Assembly: GCA_003219435.1 (NCBI GenBank)
Contig: QHOW01000091.1
Span: 1 to 34,466, forward strand
Direction of reading: 5' to 3'
Length of the DNA stretch: 34,466 nucleotides
Source of the DNA: Verrucomicrobiota bacterium
GTDB taxonomy: Bacteria; Verrucomicrobiota; Verrucomicrobiia; Chthoniobacterales; UBA10450
Positions 1-8,201 of the stretch are shown in pieces. Position numbers and translations under genes: made by a program. The notes under the pieces were generated by a model. It saw only the letters and a program-made list of their open reading frames with translations. It had not been told where the DNA came from and did no database searches. The stretch's first letter is position 1, and each line of letters opens with the position of its first letter.

Positions 1-1556
1 CCATTCGAATAACGCAACCCGACCTCTCTCATCGCGGCGCCCCGACCGTGCGCTGCCGCTGAACATAACCAGTTGAAGGAAGCTTTCGGATCGCGCTTGC
101 GCAGATGATCGCCAAGAATTTCCATCGCCGCGACAACGTCCAGTTTCGCTGCTTCGGTCAACGGTTCGCGCATCTGGTCGAACTCCGAGTCCTTGAGCGC
201 ATCGGGGCCCGACTGGACTTTGCTCAGTAACAGCTCGAGTCGCACTGTGCCAACGTCGCTCTCGGGAAAATCTTTTTGGGCGCGAACGTAATCGGCTACG
301 GCCTGAGGCCAGTCTCGTGATTCCTCGTATTTTTCCGCCTTGAGAATCGCATTTTTTAATAGCGTCTTGCGGTCGGCGGTCAGGTCATCTGCCGACATCG
401 CTTTTGGTGCAACGCTTGCCACTATTTCAGGGACGGGAGTGCGACTTCCCGGGACTCCGAGATGGTTGGGAGAGGCAGAAGACTGAGTTGTGGGCGGCAC
501 TTTTTCAACAGATCGCAGTTTGTAAACTGCGAAGAGGGCGATCGCGATCAGAAGTAATACTGCTCCGGACCAGCCCGCGATGCGCAGATAGTTTGCCGGC
601 GGCGGCGATCCACTAGGGATGGGTTTATTTTCCGCAGCGGCTGGCCGCGTCTCTTCGGCTACCGTCGGGAAATCCTGTTCACTGGCGGTTGCGCCGAGCT
701 GGAGCGACGCCAGGCATTTTTCGAGTTCGCTCCGAAGCTCGGCCGGCGTTTGCGGACGTTTCCCGGGATCCTTTTCAATCATGTGACCAACGAGTGTTCG
801 TAGCGTTGCGGGCAACTTTTCCAGTTGATCGAGCGGCGGCGGCTTGTGCAGATGCTGACTCATTACCTGGGCGATCGATCCGCCGAACGGGGCGCGGCCC
901 GCGAGCATGTACCAAAGAGTGACGCCCAACGAATAGATGTCGGAGCGAACGTCAATTTCCTTTTCTTCGAGCTGCTCCGGGCTGGCGAAATGCGCGGTGC
1001 CGACGAAGCCGCCCATCGAAAGCGTCGCCAGATCTTCCCCCGCCTCGCGCTTGTTTGATTTCGCGAGACCGAAATCGATCACCTTGACGAGGTAATCATC
1101 GTCTTCTTTCACCAGCATCAGGTTGGCTGGTTTGATGTCGCGATGCACGAGGTGATGTTTCGCGGCAGCGCCCAGCGCTCGCGTTACCTGCAGCGTGATT
1201 CGAAGCGCTAATGCCGGGTCGACCGGCCCGCCGCGTTTAATGAGTGACTCGACCGTTTCGCCATCGACGAACTCCATTGCGTAGAAATAAGCGTCGCCGT
1301 TCATGCCGAGATGAAACACCGAAGCGACGTTTGGATGGCGCAGCTGCGCGGCAGCGCGCGCTTCGCGCACAAAACGTTGCCGCGCGATCTCGCTCTGAAG
1401 ATAGGTCGCGTTAATAACCTTCAGCGCGACGTTGATTCGCAGACTGGTATCGAACGCTTTGTAAGTGATTCCCATCGCGCCGCGTCCCAACTCGAACGCA
1501 GAACCATCCTCGCGCGTTAATACTTCGTAGTGGTCGAAACTCTGAGTCTTGGGCAT
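1..1556 (-). CDS. Membrane-anchored Ser/Thr protein kinase with C-terminal Sel1 region (partial, 3' end outside window)
   Basis: The minus strand is open from an ATG at 1556 to the left edge, giving 518 visible residues; the track omits it because it runs off the window. The N-terminal domain is a Hanks-type (PknB-like) kinase: glycine loop GRGAMG at about residue 24, VALK lysine at 46, catalytic HRDIKPAN near 138, DFG near 162, and a GT.H.ASPE activation segment. A single membrane helix (about 322-344, GAVLLLIAIALFAVY) follows a Pro/Ser/Thr-rich linker, so the kinase faces the cytoplasm and the C-terminus lies outside. The last visible residues (AAAHGRGAAMREVGLRYSNG) have the Sel1-repeat pattern, suggesting an extracytoplasmic protein-binding domain. 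Such kinases phosphorylate Ser/Thr of partner proteins, and FHA domains read phosphothreonine; the divergent neighbour carries an FHA domain, so a functional link is plausible but inferred. Confidence 0.93.
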   Translation of the reverse strand, partial: MPKTQSFDHYEVLTREDGSAFELGRGAMGITYKAFDTSLRINVALKVINATYLQSEIARQRFVREARAAAQLRHPNVASVFHLGMNGDAYFYAMEFVDGETVESLIKRGGPVDPALALRITLQVTRALGAAAKHHLVHRDIKPANLMLVKEDDDYLVKVIDFGLAKSNKREAGEDLATLSMGGFVGTAHFASPEQLEEKEIDVRSDIYSLGVTLWYMLAGRAPFGGSIAQVMSQHLHKPPPLDQLEKLPATLRTLVGHMIEKDPGKRPQTPAELRSELEKCLASLQLGATASEQDFPTVAEETRPAAAENKPIPSGSPPPANYLRIAGWSGAVLLLIAIALFAVYKLRSVEKVPPTTQSSASPNHLGVPGSRTPVPEIVASVAPKAMSADDLTADRKTLLKNAILKAEKYEESRDWPQAVADYVRAQKDFPESDVGTVRLELLLSKVQSGPDALKDSEFDQMREPLTEAAKLDVVAAMEILGDHLRKRDPKASFNWLCSAAAHGRGAAMREVGLRYSN

Positions 1557-1570
1557 CTGGCAAAGTCGCG

Positions 1571-1598
1571 AATATAGCGATCAGCGGTTGGTTCCCAA
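1571..1598 (-). promoter_or_regulatory. Candidate sigma70-type promoter for the kinase
   Basis: Read on the minus strand, TTGGGA is separated by 16 bp from TATATT, about 15 bp upstream of the kinase ATG. It lies in the 93-bp divergent intergenic region. Motif match only; no experimental support. Confidence 0.35.
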
Positions 1599-1607
1599 AA
1601 CAGAATC

Positions 1608-1636
1608 TTGTCGGGCGCCTGTTTTCGAAATATTTA
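1608..1636 (+). promoter_or_regulatory. Candidate sigma70-type promoter for the FHA-cyclase gene
   Basis: TTGTCG is followed after exactly 17 bp by TATTTA. The -10 ends 13 bp before the ATG at 1650, so the transcript would be nearly leaderless, which fits the lack of a clear Shine-Dalgarno sequence there. It sits back to back with the candidate kinase promoter. Confidence 0.4.
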
Positions 1637-1649
1637 GTTCTCTACCGCC

Positions 1650-2555
1650 ATGCCAGCCAAGCTTCGTGTTACGCCAGCTGCCGCCGAGCCCTTCGAGCTC
1701 GCAATCGGCAACACCGCCACGATTGGCCGGACAAACGGTAACACGGTTTGCCTGAGCGCGAGCCCGCGCGTTTCGCGACAGCACGCGATTATTCGTTGCC
1801 ACAATGGCTATCAATATCAGCTGATTGATTTGGGCAGCCGCAATGGGACGTTAGTCAACGATCAGCGTGTGGTCACGCCCGTGACTCTGGAAAACGGCGC
1901 GCGCATCCAGGTGGCAGACAATACGATCGTTTTCGAACAAACCGAAGACGATCTCTCGAGCGCCAGCTTCGAAGTTACCATGCCCGGCTCGATGGACGGC
2001 GTGGTGGCCTCAGTTATCCAGCCCGTGGCCTTGCTGGTTTGCGACATTCGAGGGTTCAGCACAATGGCCGAAAAAATCTCCAGCTCGGACCTGGCGCAAC
2101 AATTGGGCGCCTGGTTCCGGGAAGCGGGCAATCTCGTGACGAAAAGTGGCGGCACGATCGACAAGTTCATCGGCGACGCCATTCTGGCTTACTGGACTGG
2201 GTGCAAGGGAGAAGTGGACTGCGCCGGTACGCTCGAAATCGCGAAACAGATGCTGGCGCTCACCAATCCAATGAAATGGACGAATGGCGATTTGTTACGG
2301 GTCGGCGTAGCGCTACATTACGGGCGCGTAACTTGCGGCAATGTCGGGCTCGACGCTGAGCGCGATGCCACCATCATCGGTGACGCCGTGAATACCGTAT
2401 TCCGATTAGAATCCCAGATGAAAGAGCTCAATCAGCGGCTGGTTCTTTCCCACGATTTTCGTGAGCGATTGACTAGCAGCGAAGGGCTGATCGATCTGGG
2501 CGAGCGGATACTGAAAGGTAAACGAAAGCCAGTCCGCGTCTACGGTCTGGCCTGA
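1650..2555 (+). CDS. FHA domain - class III adenylate/guanylate cyclase
   Basis: 301 residues in two domains. Residues ~20-95 form an FHA domain, a phosphothreonine-binding module, with the hallmark IGRTNGN, SRQHA and LGSRNGT motifs. Residues ~125-300 are a class III nucleotide cyclase catalytic domain. The two metal-binding aspartates are visible (CDIRGF, D132; FIGDAILAYW, D176), as are the transition-state Asn/Arg pair in GDAVNTVFRLE (N248, R252) and Lys172, which fits the purine-selecting position. The product would be cAMP or cGMP; I cannot decide which from the sequence. No membrane segment or signal peptide is present, so it should be cytosolic. It is divergent from the Ser/Thr kinase, so a phosphorylation-gated cyclase is an attractive inference: the kinase phosphorylates a partner that the FHA domain recognises. 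The ATG at 1650 is chosen because it starts directly before the FHA fold. Confidence 0.93.
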   Translation: MPAKLRVTPAAAEPFELAIGNTATIGRTNGNTVCLSASPRVSRQHAIIRCHNGYQYQLIDLGSRNGTLVNDQRVVTPVTLENGARIQVADNTIVFEQTEDDLSSASFEVTMPGSMDGVVASVIQPVALLVCDIRGFSTMAEKISSSDLAQQLGAWFREAGNLVTKSGGTIDKFIGDAILAYWTGCKGEVDCAGTLEIAKQMLALTNPMKWTNGDLLRVGVALHYGRVTCGNVGLDAERDATIIGDAVNTVFRLESQMKELNQRLVLSHDFRERLTSSEGLIDLGERILKGKRKPVRVYGLA

Positions 2556-3173
2556 GCGAGCGGCGATTGCGATATGACGCACTCGTGACTGCGGCATAAC
2601 ACTCGATAATTAGCGGCGCTGTTGTGCGGATCTCCCCGCTGCGTGCGAGTGTCCGGATCGGCTCCCGATCGTATTGAGACTTCGCCGCAACTCCGCAGAC
2701 TATGTACGGAAATACTGGTGACCCAGAGTAAAATATTGCCACCGAGGGAAACTCTGCGCCGAGCGCTCGAAACGCTTCCGGCGTGAAACGCCAGTAGTCG
2801 TTCGGATATCCGTGGATGGAAAGTGCATCGCCGACGGCAAAATAATTTTAATGATGACTGTTGCACTGTGCCGGAATCGGTAACGAAAAAATCGAGAACC
2901 GATCCCCGCAGTATGCATAATCACTCGCCCTCGGTATCAGCTGCACGGGTTGACTATGGCAATTTCGGATTGATTGATCAGAATCGCGCTACTTCATCCA
3001 AAAGAGATGAGAAGTAATCGCGAATTGCTTTGAGATGATCGGATTCAATCCGTCGCAGGAAGTCGAAACACGCCGACCATGCCGTCTTGTTGCCAGTTAC
3101 GCGTTGTTTTCAGCCATTCCGGCGCCGGAAACCAGCCTAGAAACGCGGTTGTGGTTTAGACGGTCAGCGGAGC

Positions 3174-3368
3174 TCATTTCACGCTCGCTTCATCCTATTT
3201 AACGTTTCACGCCTATACCGGGGAAATGTGAAATGAACGCGCGTTTCAGAAAGCGCCACCTATGAGAACATCCGACGACGATGCATAAAACGAGAGAGAA
3301 ATGAAAATGAGGCATTCATTTCACGAAAAAATCGTTCCAATTTCAGACCGTTTCATGTGTCATTTCAC
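3174..3368. repeat. Cluster of TCATTTCAC / GTGAAATGA nonamers
   Basis: The nonamer TCATTTCAC occurs at 3174-3182, 3316-3324 and 3360-3368, and its reverse complement GTGAAATGA at 3228-3236. Shorter relatives are present at 3203-3210 (CGTTTCAC) and near 3349 (CGTTTCA). Four exact nonamers in 195 bp are far more than chance predicts. They could be binding sites or a degenerate repeat. No gene starts nearby, since both flanking genes end here. Confidence 0.5.
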
Positions 3369-3603
3369 GGCGGCTCAACCGCAGCGAGTTTTGTTCGTCG
3401 GTTCGTTTTCCTAGGGTTGTGAACAGACAAAGATAACTGGTTTTTGGACCTCGAATCGGCAGTCGCGCCGCTGTCAGAATCCTTCGTTGAGCCGAGAGAA
3501 AGCTTTTGATTCAGACAATCATCGGTGATTGCGAGGGATAGAGAGAGATTTAGTGACGGTCGGGGTTGCGATAGCTTCCGGCGTAAAGCCTATTACGGGT
3601 TTC

Positions 3604-3625
3604 GCAGCTCCTAATTTGGAGCCGC
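3604..3625 (-). terminator. Hairpin just downstream of the GT-C gene
   Basis: GCAGCTCC and GGAGCCGC around TAATTT form an 8-bp stem with one G-U pair when read from the minus strand, 14 nt past the stop of the GT-C gene. There is no U-tract, so an intrinsic terminator is only possible. Confidence 0.25.
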
Positions 3626-3639
3626 TACCGATGAACGCG

Positions 3640-5358
3640 TCAGTGATTTGTTACACGATATATCATCACGTCCTCCTTAGCAATTTCGCTAGAGAGAAAC
3701 AAAGCCGAGCGGTGGTCGATCTGATTAGCAATCCTGGACAAAGTGATTAGATACCTGACCTGGTATTTCTTCAGAGTGGGCAAGGCATCCGGTGACCCGG
3801 CGATGAGCTGCTTCCACATCAGCGTCGCCGCTTCGACCCGCGGGGTGTAGGGCACGTACGGGTTTGAAAAATAAACTGACGAAGTGGCGACGACCTTTCG
3901 AGCGGCTGGAGCGACCACGGTCAGATCAAGATTATCGCCCCTGCTTAAGAAAACATCCTCGGGCTGGGTATGTGATAAGATCCAGCGATAGGCATCGATG
4001 CGGGCTGCTCGGTATCTTGCGCCGGCTAAAGATCTGTCGCAAGCCACCAAAAAATCCCAGCGCGAGCCGTAAGCGGGCAACACGAGCGCCAGGAACAAAA
4101 CAACGCTTGCCCAAATCAGGAGAGTTTCAATTTGAAAAGTGAGGTGGCTGCTGCCAGACGTCGCGGGAAAAAACGTCGACGCGATATGGCGAGACAGCCA
4201 CTGGCAAACAAATACCAGGCCAAAACCAAACAGGATGTTTTCTATCGCTTTGAAGTAGAAGAGAAAATGATAGGCAGGCACAAACATTAGGTGCAAGTGT
4301 GGCATGAGGTGGAAATACGAGATTAGCTGTTGGATGTAATTCAGGGCCAATTCCACACAACAAACAGCCAACCAAGGGAAAAGTAGGCTTCTTCGAGGCC
4401 GATTGTATCGCGCCAGGATCAGAGCGACGAGCCCCGTAGCGGCGATTACGGTGAACCAGGAGAGATTTTCTCGAGCAAAGCCACCAATGTTCGCCAACTT
4501 CAGCGATGAGTACATCCAGTTACTCGGCGCGGAATTCAGGATTCTGAGATGGTAGCGGCCAAGAATCGAAAACGTAAACGGCAGGCTGACAATGAATGCA
4601 ATAAGAATGATCAATCCCAGCCCTCCGACTTCCCGGGTAAAGCCAGTTGTTAGGCCACTTCTCCTTTGCCCAATCCAGCTCTTTACCGCCATGGTAACGA
4701 TAACCGCGCCAAGAATGAGAGCTGGGGCTGTATGCCCGAGAAACGTGATGCCGAGCAAAAGTCCAACGGCAAAGTACCACCACAGCCCTCGCGATTCGAG
4801 GGCCTTGGCGTAAACCAGTAAACTAAAGTAAAACAGCGCTTGGACGAAATTTTCACCGTACAATAACGGAGAATAAGACGCCGAAACGTAAGAAGGCGCA
4901 CCGGGTGGCATGATGGCAAAGAGAAATGCGGCTGTGCTGGCCAGCGCAATCCGGCGGTCAAACAGAAAGGCGACCAGCGCATAAAAAGCTATTGGGGCTA
5001 ACAAGTTGAGGTAAGCGCCACCGCGGGCAGTGAGAGTAGCTGGCCCAACACCGGTTAAGCGCGACACATCGGCGATGATGATGGAGAGGAGCGGGTTGTA
5101 CCAAATGGTTTCTCCCCGATACAGGTTATCTTCTCCGTAGCGATGATCGAGAATTGTTTGCGCCAGCCCGATATCACGGCATTGATCGACATCGATCGTC
5201 GCCACCAGATCGCCGGTGGCGCGAATGCCATAGAATAGTGCCACCGCACATAAACTCAGCAGCGCTAAGTCGAGAACGAGACTGGCTCGTAACCACAGGA
5301 GCCAGCGGAATAGATATTTTTTTTGCGTCACCGTGCAGCGCAAGAAACCTTTCGCCAA
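3640..5358 (-). CDS. GT-C type integral membrane glycosyltransferase (ArnT/PMT-like)
   Basis: 572 residues with about ten or more hydrophobic helices over the first two thirds and a soluble C-terminal domain of ~150 residues. The first periplasmic loop has the acidic motif of GT-C enzymes (TIDVDQCRDIG, near residue 55), where an Asp acts as catalytic base. That architecture fits polyprenyl-phosphate-sugar-dependent glycosyltransferases of the ArnT/PMT type, which transfer sugars on the outer face of the inner membrane. The C-terminal part (about 430-572) resembles the periplasmic tail of such proteins. The gene lies 485 bp downstream of a GT2 gene of the polyprenyl-phosphate glycosyl synthase kind; that enzyme could supply its lipid-linked donor (inference). 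Substrate unknown. An overlapping start choice is not an issue here. Confidence 0.8.
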   Translation of the reverse strand: MAKGFLRCTVTQKKYLFRWLLWLRASLVLDLALLSLCAVALFYGIRATGDLVATIDVDQCRDIGLAQTILDHRYGEDNLYRGETIWYNPLLSIIIADVSRLTGVGPATLTARGGAYLNLLAPIAFYALVAFLFDRRIALASTAAFLFAIMPPGAPSYVSASYSPLLYGENFVQALFYFSLLVYAKALESRGLWWYFAVGLLLGITFLGHTAPALILGAVIVTMAVKSWIGQRRSGLTTGFTREVGGLGLIILIAFIVSLPFTFSILGRYHLRILNSAPSNWMYSSLKLANIGGFARENLSWFTVIAATGLVALILARYNRPRRSLLFPWLAVCCVELALNYIQQLISYFHLMPHLHLMFVPAYHFLFYFKAIENILFGFGLVFVCQWLSRHIASTFFPATSGSSHLTFQIETLLIWASVVLFLALVLPAYGSRWDFLVACDRSLAGARYRAARIDAYRWILSHTQPEDVFLSRGDNLDLTVVAPAARKVVATSSVYFSNPYVPYTPRVEAATLMWKQLIAGSPDALPTLKKYQVRYLITLSRIANQIDHRSALFLSSEIAKEDVMIYRVTNH

Positions 5359-5843
5359 GTTACAAGACTAGTCGTTCGCCTTTGTGAAGTGCATACTCCC
5401 TTAACTTCGTTATGGTTTTCAATCTGCTTCCGTAAAAAGATCGTGCGCTCGACAGCGCCGATTGAATCCAGAATCGAATTTCGCCGGAGCGAAGCTTGCC
5501 CGCTCTTGTGTCAAAAAAATAGGTTCGACTGCCGGTGCTTCAAACACTTTCCACTGGCCATCGTGCGCCTGATTTCGATGACTGTCACGTAATATTTCTA
5601 ATTATTTGCATTTGTTACAACCTGCTAACGTCGGATGGTTACGGATCATGCGCGGCAACTCTCTCTCGCGTGCGCGAGTAAAGCTATCCACTCCGAATGG
5701 TAGCAAACAAATTGTCGTAGTGCCCCATCCAATGCGCTGGATCCGTGCTCGATTGATGACAAACTCTCTCGCTAAACTTTCCGCGCGTTTTACAAATTTG
5801 GCGGTTGGCGTGGGCATCTGTGACGAATGCGTTTCGCAGCGGA
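5359..5843. other. 485-bp gap, no gene recognised
   Basis: Short ORFs on both strands (5606-5932 +, 5602-5817 -) show no family features. The stretch is AT-richer around 5580-5610 (TAATATTTCTAATTATTTGC), which may hold a promoter for the minus-strand GT-C gene, but I could not fix one. Confidence 0.5.
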
Positions 5844-6668
5844 TCAGTTCATGGTCTTTGCGTCGGATCGGGTTTGAACTTCACTGGCTTGATTCTGCTC
5901 GTCTGAAGCTCTTATGTAGTCGCCCTTGCTGAAATATTTTTCGAGCCAGACATAAGCTATGAGAAAAAAATAACGGCTGCCCATTTCTTTAATTCTGAGC
6001 TTTGGCGTGCCAAAGCGGCGACTACGCCAGGTGATGGGAATAACCGTCCATGAATAGCCGCGGACGATAGCTTTCAGCGGCAATTCGACAGTAAGATTAA
6101 AATGAGGCGCGAGAAACGGGCGGCAGCCGTCCAACACAGTCTTGCGATAGGCTTTGAAGGCATTGGTGGTGTCATTAAGCGAGATGCGGAACAAGATGCG
6201 GATAAAGAGATTTGCCAATCGATTCAGCCGCAACTTCAACCAGGGATAATCGATCACACCAGCGCCTTTGATGAAGCGGCTGCCGAAAACACAGTCATAA
6301 CCTTCATTCAATTTTTTCCAGTAACGAACCACGTCGCGGCAATCGTCCGACTCGTCGGCCATCATCATGACGACAGCGTCACCGGCCATATGATCGAATC
6401 CGCACGCAACGGCACGCCCGAACCCGTGCGGCGCGGGATTTTGCACCGGCCTCAGAGTAGGAATGCTGGTCTTGAGCGATTCGAGTATCGTCCAGGTTTC
6501 ATCCGTGCTGCCATCGTCCACCACAATGATCTCATACGGCACATTGTGGAGCCGAAGTTCGACGTGGAGATGCTCGACGGTCGATGCGATGCAGTCCTCT
6601 TCATCTCGAGCCGGGATAACCACCGAGAGTAACTGCAACGGCGCTGTGCCGACAGGTGCAAGACTCAT
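5844..6668 (-). CDS. GT2 family glycosyltransferase (polyprenyl-phosphate glycosyl synthase-like)
   Basis: The GT-A fold starts almost at once (LLSVVIPARDEED, then IIVVDDGSTDET). An acidic metal-binding segment (MMADESDD) stands where the DXD lies in DPM1/GtrB-like enzymes, and the NAFKAYR region follows. There is no long C-terminal membrane anchor, so it resembles short cytosolic dolichyl/polyprenyl-phosphate mannose synthases. It likely transfers a hexose from a nucleotide sugar to polyprenyl phosphate or to a growing glycan. The track start is 6692, but I prefer the ATG at 6668: it overlaps the upstream epimerase stop as ATGA, the usual sign of translational coupling, and the GT fold begins about 12 residues later. 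The two genes are therefore almost certainly one operon. Sugar specificity cannot be told from sequence. Confidence 0.88.
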   Translation of the reverse strand: MSLAPVGTAPLQLLSVVIPARDEEDCIASTVEHLHVELRLHNVPYEIIVVDDGSTDETWTILESLKTSIPTLRPVQNPAPHGFGRAVACGFDHMAGDAVVMMMADESDDCRDVVRYWKKLNEGYDCVFGSRFIKGAGVIDYPWLKLRLNRLANLFIRILFRISLNDTTNAFKAYRKTVLDGCRPFLAPHFNLTVELPLKAIVRGYSWTVIPITWRSRRFGTPKLRIKEMGSRYFFLIAYVWLEKYFSKGDYIRASDEQNQASEVQTRSDAKTMN

Positions 6669-7735
6669 GCGCAGCCCGAAATTTCGAGCCATTCAGGATG
6701 GGCTTGAGCGTGCTGAGCGATTTCTTCAAGGATTTGCTCGACCATAACAGTGGGCCGCCAATCCCACTGACGCTTTGCTCTGGCCGGATCCAGCACGATC
6801 CAGGGAATGTCATAGCGGCGCGAACCAGAGTCGCGTCCTACGGAGTGTTTTCCAAAACGTGTGGCGCACCACGCGCTCAACTGAGCCAACGACATAGCCG
6901 AACCGGCACCGCCGGAGACGTTTTGCACGTGCTCGACTTGTCGATCGGGCGATTGCATTTGCTTCCAGACAAGTTCCGCCACATCTCGCGGATGCAGGCA
7001 GTCGCGCACTTGATGTCCTTGTCCATCAAAACCAATATATCTAAGTGGCTGCCGTCGCAGATAAGAGTTAATCCAAAAGGCAAAGATTCCTTGGTCGGGT
7101 TGGCCGAACTGACCGGCACCTGCAAGCACACCGCAACGATTGATCCAGACCGGCAGACTAAAAGCCTCGCCATACTCGAGGGCGAGTATCTCAGAAGCGA
7201 GTTTCGTGGCTCCGTAAAGCGAGAGCGGCGGTGTGGTTGAGAAGTTCTCCGCGATGCCTTCGCTCGACAAACCGACAACAGAGCAGGAATCAAGCTGAGG
7301 ACAATAGGCTTGGTTTTCGATGGTGAGGGGCAGGCTGACGAGGGGCGCGATCGAATACACGCGGCTGGTGCTAAGCAGGATTAAACCTGCACTGGTCCGT
7401 TTACAGTACTCGAGCAGGTTGATTGTGCCGACCGAATTGTGCTCCATTAACTGGCGGCTGCTCGAGTCGCCGCTGACGCCGGCCAGCACACTTGCATTGG
7501 CCGCTGCGTCGATGACCCATTGAACGTTCGGTAGCACATCGAGATCACTTGGGCAGCGCACGTCGCCGTGAAAAAAGCGGACCCCCGCCGCCTTCAGCCG
7601 CGCGCGATTTTGTTCGCTGCCCGCTCGCAGGAGGTTGTCGATACCGCAAAGCTCGACCCTGGAATTAAACTCCTGGAATGTTCGCGCGAACGTGTTGCCG
7701 GTAAAACCACAGATTCCGGTGATCAGTATTTTCAT
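6665..7735 (-). CDS. NAD-dependent sugar-nucleotide epimerase/dehydratase (CDP-paratose 2-epimerase-like)
   Basis: 356 residues, an extended short-chain dehydrogenase. The dinucleotide-binding motif TGICGFTG is at residues 6-13, the catalytic Ser in LSTSRVY near 122-124, and the YxxxK pair in YGATK at Y174/K178. The GIDNLLRAGSEQN segment and the STSRVYS replacement of the usual SSxxVYG remind me of CDP-paratose/CDP-tyvelose 2-epimerases, but this is recognition by pattern and the substrate stays open. It acts in the cytosol on a nucleotide sugar. It ends in an ATGA overlap with the GT2 gene, suggesting that the sugar it makes is used by that transferase. Confidence 0.85.
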   Translation of the reverse strand: MKILITGICGFTGNTFARTFQEFNSRVELCGIDNLLRAGSEQNRARLKAAGVRFFHGDVRCPSDLDVLPNVQWVIDAAANASVLAGVSGDSSSRQLMEHNSVGTINLLEYCKRTSAGLILLSTSRVYSIAPLVSLPLTIENQAYCPQLDSCSVVGLSSEGIAENFSTTPPLSLYGATKLASEILALEYGEAFSLPVWINRCGVLAGAGQFGQPDQGIFAFWINSYLRRQPLRYIGFDGQGHQVRDCLHPRDVAELVWKQMQSPDRQVEHVQNVSGGAGSAMSLAQLSAWCATRFGKHSVGRDSGSRRYDIPWIVLDPARAKRQWDWRPTVMVEQILEEIAQHAQAHPEWLEISGCA

Positions 7736-7784
7736 TCAGATCGGAGTGGAGACCGCCAGTAGGTACGTTCGTTCGCTGGAAGAA

Positions 7785-8052
7785 CTTATACGGATTTTCC
7801 TTGCACGAATACGAAAATTTTCACGAGAATTGCGCCGCGTTTCTCGTCGTTGGATGTTGCGTTCGCTGTAAGTGCATTCGCGATAATGGACCGGCACCCC
7901 TACGATGCGTAAGGCCATGCAGGCCGCACCGAAAATGACGTCGAAGTCGCCGAAAACGCTCTTTCGGCAGTTTGGCGGTAATTTTCCCCAGAAAAAAAGC
8001 ACGCAGGCCCATCTTTAATTGCGATGTGAACGAACGCCCGCCTAATCGCACA
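7785..8052 (-). pseudogene. Decayed C-terminal piece of a GT2 glycosyltransferase
   Basis: On the minus strand two frames together give the tail of a dolichyl-phosphate-mannose-synthase-type GT2. FTSQLKMGLRAFF is in one frame. FGDFDVIFGAACMALRIV and VPVHYRECTYSERNIQR are in another, matching the family pattern GDFDLIFGAA...VPVRYRERTYGETNI. The remaining tail (KRGAILVKIFVF-like) falls in yet another frame. The N-terminal catalytic half is absent and frames change at least once, so this is a relic. It sits just upstream of the intact epimerase. Confidence 0.65.
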
Positions 8053-8201
8053 CTGCGCCCTGCCCGCAGTCGTGATTCAGTGCGTTCGGGCGGCTGTCGC
8101 TGCGTGAAGGCCGCGCGTACCCCGACAACATCGAAAGTCTAAAAACTTGTCTTGAATAAAACGGAGCGAACTCGCGAGGATGGGAAATGGAAGTGCTCGG
8201 G

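Larger units (their letters stand above)
2556..3639. other. 1.1-kb region without a convincing gene
   Basis: It lies between the 3' ends of two convergent genes. The short ORFs in the track here show no recognisable domains and have the composition of chance frames. The only structure I see is the TCATTTCAC repeat cluster and a small hairpin, listed separately. Confidence 0.6.

Noticed and set aside
3174-3368. Repeat cluster as a CRISPR array
   Set aside because: Units of 9 bp with irregular spacing (about 54, 88 and 44 bp) and mixed orientation; no cas genes.
6102-6632. 176-residue plus-strand ORF
   Set aside because: Antisense to the GT2 gene with all GT2 motifs on the other strand.
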